This document shows, piece after piece, positions 60,605 to 64,000 of a stretch of DNA of 64,000 nt. How positions within the stretch are numbered: the stretch's first letter is position 1; each line of letters begins with the position of its first letter. The stretch lies in contig NZ_LR733293.1 in the NCBI RefSeq assembly GCF_902506095.1, forward strand, positions 3,887,476-3,951,475. Reading direction: 5' to 3'. The stretch is from Arthrobacter sp. 9AX. Lineage in GTDB: Bacteria > Actinomycetota > Actinomycetes > Actinomycetales > Micrococcaceae. The position numbers were made by a program, and so were the translations under genes. The notes beneath the pieces were generated by a model, which worked only from the letters and a program-made list of their open reading frames with translations, was not told the DNA's origin and searched no databases.

Positions 60605-60773
60605 TAAAACAACCAAACCACTGAGAATGACGCTACCCACGCTGAAGCTCAACCTCCTGGCGCTGCAGGGCACTCGCCCAGGCCAGAACCGTAAATTTTC
60701 CCTTCGAGCTGGCAGCACCGCACTCCTTCTCCGCCAGCCCCGTAACCCATTCCCGTAAAGAGGGTTTTAGACA

Positions 60774-61622
60774 ATGACCAAAACAAGCAAGATCGTCCTT
60801 GCAGTCCTGGCCGTACTCTTGGTCGCCATCGGCGGCGGCTATGTCGGCGCCGGTTTCCGAGGCGAGAGCGCCTCCGCTACTTCCGGCTCTGCTCAGGGCT
60901 CCCTGCTCGAGGACATCAAGAAGCGGGGTGAACTGCGCGTCGGCGTGGCTATCGCACCGCCCATGACCGTTCAGCAGCCCGATGGGACGCTGGGCGGTCC
61001 GAACCTGATCCCGCTGGAGGAACTGGCCAAGCAGCTCGGCGTGAAGCTCGTGCCCGTTGCCGCCGAGTGGAAGAACATCGTCGCCGGCCTGCAGGCCAAC
61101 CGTTACGACTTCGCAGCCAACCTTGACTACACCGTGGAGCGTTCACTGGCGATTGGCTTCACCGACCCGGTTTACCAGTACCAGGGCGTTTTCGTGGTCA
61201 AGGCCGACTCCCCCTTCAAGACCGTGGAGGACCTGCTGGCCAACGGCGGCCAGATTGCTACCGCCCAGGGCTCCTCGCCCGAAAAGGCGCTTCAGGGCCA
61301 CACCTCCAACATCATGCCGGTGGACAGCTACTCCAACGCCATCTCAGCCGTCCAGGCCGGACGCACCATTGCCGAGTTCACTGACCTGCCCACCGCGGAA
61401 TCCCAGGCACAGGCCGATCCGAGCCTGAAAATTCTGGTACCCGAACCGGAGCTCTACTCCGCCTCCGCCGCCTACGGCGTCCCGGCAACCATCGACCCCC
61501 GGTCCCTGCAGATCGTCAACATCGCCATCGAGCGTGCACAGAAGAGCGGACAGCTCACCCAGGCCTACGAGAAGGTCGGCTACGTCGAAATCGACAACCT
61601 CGGCGACCTTCGCAAGAAGTAA
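60774..61622 (+). CDS. Amino acid ABC transporter, substrate-binding protein
   Basis: 282 residues. An N-terminal hydrophobic segment (KIVLAVLAVLLVAIGGGYVG) acts as signal or anchor; no lipobox cysteine is present, which is unusual for an actinobacterial binding protein. The mature part (about 45-282) has LEDIKKRGELRVGVAIAPPM and YDFAANLDYTVERSLAIGFTDPVYQYQGVFV, a family 3 solute-binding pattern for polar amino acids. First gene of a transporter operon with permease and ATPase. Confidence 0.87.
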   Translation: MTKTSKIVLAVLAVLLVAIGGGYVGAGFRGESASATSGSAQGSLLEDIKKRGELRVGVAIAPPMTVQQPDGTLGGPNLIPLEELAKQLGVKLVPVAAEWKNIVAGLQANRYDFAANLDYTVERSLAIGFTDPVYQYQGVFVVKADSPFKTVEDLLANGGQIATAQGSSPEKALQGHTSNIMPVDSYSNAISAVQAGRTIAEFTDLPTAESQAQADPSLKILVPEPELYSASAAYGVPATIDPRSLQIVNIAIERAQKSGQLTQAYEKVGYVEIDNLGDLRKK

Positions 61623-61643
61623 GCCCTCCGTTAGGAGCACGAC

Positions 61644-62387
61644 ATGAATGGATACAAGTTCGACTGGGACGTGGTCGCCAACGCCTTGCCCAGCATGCTG
61701 CAGGGCCTGGGGCTGACGCTTCAGATCACGGTGATTACCATCGTCCTGAGCATGATCCTGGCAATCCCTGTTGCCGTGGGCCGGATGTCAAAGATTGAGG
61801 TCATCCGCTGGGCCGCCCAGGGATACATCGAGATCTTCCGCTGCACCCCGTTGCTGGTTCAGCTCTTCTGGATCTTCTACGCACTGCCGGCCCTTACAGG
61901 AGTGACCCTGCCAGGCTACGCCTCCGCAGTCATCGCCCTCACAGCCAACCTCACTGCGTTTATGGCTGAGACGTACCGCAGCGGCTTCCAGTCGGTTCCG
62001 GTCGAGCAGGTCGAGGCAGGCAGGATGCTGCAGCTGAACCGCTTCCAGCAGCTTCGCTACATCATCGTCCCGCAGGCGATGCGCCAGCAGCTTCCGGTGA
62101 TCCTGTCCCTGAACATCTCACTGTTCAAGGACACAGCGTTGGTCTCGACCATCGCGGTCTCGGATCTGATGTTCATCTCGAACACGATCTCTGCCCAGAA
62201 CTACCGGGCTCTGGAGATTTTCACCCTGGCAGCGTTCATCTACTTCGCCATCGCGTTCCCGGTCTCCCTGATCACCAGCGCCATCGAACGCCGTATGCAG
62301 AACAACGCGGCGCTCGGCGGAGCTTCGCGGACCAGCATTTGGGCCCGGATGATGCCCGGAGCACGCGTGGTGGTGGCGTCACGATGA
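61644..62387 (+). CDS. Amino acid ABC transporter, permease
   Basis: 247 residues of the HisM/GlnP group. Hydrophobic helices include LGLTLQITVITIVLSMILAIPV. The EAA-type loop is VEQVEAGRMLQLNRFQQLRYIIVPQAMRQQLPVIL. FRCTPLLVQLFWIFYALP is the conserved second segment. Only one permease gene is present, so it likely forms a homodimer. Its stop overlaps the ATPase start (ATGA). Confidence 0.92.
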   Translation: MNGYKFDWDVVANALPSMLQGLGLTLQITVITIVLSMILAIPVAVGRMSKIEVIRWAAQGYIEIFRCTPLLVQLFWIFYALPALTGVTLPGYASAVIALTANLTAFMAETYRSGFQSVPVEQVEAGRMLQLNRFQQLRYIIVPQAMRQQLPVILSLNISLFKDTALVSTIAVSDLMFISNTISAQNYRALEIFTLAAFIYFAIAFPVSLITSAIERRMQNNAALGGASRTSIWARMMPGARVVVASR

Positions 62388-63256
62388 GCCACTCCGCACT
62401 CACCCCGCAGCTTCCCACCAGCCCCGCCCGGAAGGACAATGAAGTGAGCGAACAGAAGGGCAGCACCCAAGTGACAGCCCCCCAGCAGACGCCTGGTCAG
62501 TTCGGAGCCGGGCAGGTCCTCGTGGAGGCCCGCGGCCTCCAGAAGAGCTTCGGGATCCGGAAGATCCTCCGCAACGTCGACTTCACCATGAACAAGGGCG
62601 ACATCACCGTCATCATCGGCAAGAGCGGTTCCGGCAAGTCAACCCTGTTGCGGGCACTGGCAGGGCTCACCGATCCTGACGAGGGTGAGATCGTCGTGGA
62701 CGGACACACGGTATTCGCCGAGCAGAAGCGCACTAAAGAATGGGAAAATATCCGCTCCGAGGTGGGCATGGTTTTCCAGACCTATACTTTGTGGCCGCAC
62801 ATGAACGTCCTGGACAACCTCGTCCTCGCTCCCCGCAAGACGCGTGGTGTCGGCGCCGCTGAAGGGCGTGACCGTGCCGAGGCGGCCCTGGCCGAAGTTG
62901 GCATGGCCCACCACATCCTCAGCAGGCCCACCCAGCTCTCCGGCGGTGAACGTCAGCGCGTGGCCATCGCCCGTGCCCTGATGATGAAGCCCAAGCTCCT
63001 GCTCTGTGACGAGATCACCTCCGCGCTGGATCCGCCCGTCGCAGCCGAGGTCCTGGACGTCCTGCGCCGCCTGAAGGAGGAGGACGGCATCGCCGTAGCC
63101 CTGGTCACCCACGACATGGCGTTCGCCTCCAAGGCCGCGGACCGGGTGGTGTTCTTCCACGAAGGCGAGATCGCCGTCAACGCCACTCCGGAAGCTGCAT
63201 TCGACAACTGCGACAACGAAGACCTCAAGAAGTTCGTGGACGCTGTCCGTTTCTAG
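62384..63256 (+). CDS. Amino acid ABC transporter, ATP-binding protein
   Basis: 290 residues, with an unusual Ser/Pro-rich N-terminal extension of about 45 residues before the ATPase core; a GTG at about 62444 could start a shorter version. Walker A IIGKSGSGKSTLLRALAGLTD, signature LSGGERQRVAIARALMMKP and Walker B LLLCDEITSALDPP are intact; the D-loop and H-loop (VTHDMAFA) follow. It energises uptake with the permease and binding protein. Confidence 0.94.
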   Translation: MSHSALTPQLPTSPARKDNEVSEQKGSTQVTAPQQTPGQFGAGQVLVEARGLQKSFGIRKILRNVDFTMNKGDITVIIGKSGSGKSTLLRALAGLTDPDEGEIVVDGHTVFAEQKRTKEWENIRSEVGMVFQTYTLWPHMNVLDNLVLAPRKTRGVGAAEGRDRAEAALAEVGMAHHILSRPTQLSGGERQRVAIARALMMKPKLLLCDEITSALDPPVAAEVLDVLRRLKEEDGIAVALVTHDMAFASKAADRVVFFHEGEIAVNATPEAAFDNCDNEDLKKFVDAVRF

Positions 63257-63304
63257 TTCAGCCTTTCATGAGGGCAACTAAAACGGACCAAGAAAGGAAA
63301 TATT

Positions 63305-64000
63305 GTGCACACCGTTGTAATCGGCGGCGGCGTCATCGGCCTGACCCAGGCCTACCACCTCGCCCGGGAGGGCGAGAGCGTCACCGTCATTGACGCCCGA
63401 GCCACCGGGCTTGGTGCGTCGAAGGTCAACGCCGGGTGGATCTGCCCGGCGGAATCGGCACCCGTGCCAGGACCCGGCGTCGTCCTCAAATCCATGAAAT
63501 GGATGCTCCGCCCGGACAGCCCGCTCTACATCCGCCCCTCACTGGACCCTGCCTTCGTGCGGTTCATGCTGGGCATGTGGCGCAAGTCCAACGCCCGTGA
63601 CCAGCGCGCAGGTTTCGAGGGCCACCTCCGCCTTGCCGCTGACACCCTGCAGATCTTCGATGAATATCGTGCCGACGGCATGGACTTCGAAATGCACACG
63701 GACGGCCTGCTCATGGCGTTCATGGAAAAGGACAACTTCGACCACCACATCGACAACCTGGATCTCGCGTCACAGTATGGACGCCAGCCACGGGTGCTCG
63801 ACCGGGACGCCGTGCATGAACAGGAGCCGCTGCTCACCGATGGCGTGCTGGGGGGCATCTACTTCCCCCAGGAGCGCCACGTTGACCCGGGAGCGATGGC
63901 CGCGGCGCTTCGCAAGAGGCTGCTCGCCATGGGCGTCAAGATCGTGGAGAACTCGCCGATCGACACTGTTGAACGCAACGGTGACAAGGTCACAGCAGTG
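63305..64000 (+). CDS. FAD-dependent oxidoreductase, D-amino acid dehydrogenase (DadA) type, N-terminal part
   Basis: Open to the end of the window; 232 residues visible. GTG start with AAAGGAA 7 nt upstream. VVIGGGVIGLTQAYHLAREG is the FAD-binding motif at residues 4-23, and KVNAGWICPAESAPVPGP follows, as in the DadA/glycine oxidase group. It lies 48 nt after the ABC ATPase gene, so the cluster likely imports an amino acid (possibly a D-amino acid or proline-like compound) and oxidises it. Confidence 0.9.
   Translation, partial: MHTVVIGGGVIGLTQAYHLAREGESVTVIDARATGLGASKVNAGWICPAESAPVPGPGVVLKSMKWMLRPDSPLYIRPSLDPAFVRFMLGMWRKSNARDQRAGFEGHLRLAADTLQIFDEYRADGMDFEMHTDGLLMAFMEKDNFDHHIDNLDLASQYGRQPRVLDRDAVHEQEPLLTDGVLGGIYFPQERHVDPGAMAAALRKRLLAMGVKIVENSPIDTVERNGDKVTAV

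Overview
High-GC actinobacterial chromosome of Arthrobacter/Pseudarthrobacter type (Micrococcaceae). The evidence is the strong G/C third-position bias, GTG/TTG starts, several apparently leaderless genes with a TANNNT box 6-7 nt before the start, a gcvP-gcvT-gcvH-glyA-sdaA operon under a glycine riboswitch, and typical actinobacterial families (GPP34, DUF427, DUF2267, PucR, FCD-GntR). No rRNA, tRNA, CRISPR array, transposase or integrase was recognised.

Layout: 1-6.6 kb, glycine cleavage/serine operon on the minus strand with tandem glycine riboswitch. 6.8-16 kb, housekeeping and stress genes: a Na+/H+ antiporter with a UBP zinc finger, small membrane protein, VOC, DUF427, DUF2267, GPP34, patatin with a possible leader peptide, GNAT, a truncated phosphodiesterase and a phospholipase D. 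16-21.6 kb, a tripartite tricarboxylate transporter (tctCBA) divergent from a TcuA-like flavoprotein and a GntR regulator, probably tricarballylate or citrate-like acid use. 21.7-26 kb, two candidate mini-membrane proteins, an HsdR-N type nuclease, a matrixin-like protease, an aldo/keto reductase and an SRPBCC protein. 26.2-31.6 kb, a DUF4430 lipoprotein with a giant ECF transporter that carries T, A, A' and S modules in one chain, then a secreted subtilase. 31.6-36.9 kb, a decayed copy of the metH 3' end, a Yellow/major-royal-jelly-like protein and intact metH.

37.0-42.3 kb is an AT-richer accessory island with a tightly overlapping four-gene operon: phosphoribosyltransferase-like protein, ORC/CDC6-like AAA ATPase, an unassigned Rossmann-like protein and an N6-adenine DNA methylase-like protein. 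This is the best candidate for a poorly described defence/conflict system. Next to it is a broken ABC exporter.

43.5-51.3 kb is a catabolic cluster: MHS-family transporter, IclR regulator with matching palindromes at both promoters, a frameshifted cytochrome P450, ferredoxin reductase, [2Fe-2S] ferredoxin, SDR, Dabb protein and alpha/beta hydrolase. It is followed by a dead RES-domain gene and a geneless stretch. 52.6-58.5 kb holds LysE, a CBU_0592-like protein, and a class III aminotransferase / PucR / methylmalonate-semialdehyde dehydrogenase module. 59-64 kb holds a GntR regulator, an SDR, a polar amino-acid ABC transporter and the start of a D-amino-acid-oxidase-like flavoprotein. The GntR gene and the ABC operon share an operator-like TTGTYTGACAAT.

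A family of hairpins built on GCGGACGACGGCGGG recurs at six places, mostly between convergent genes.
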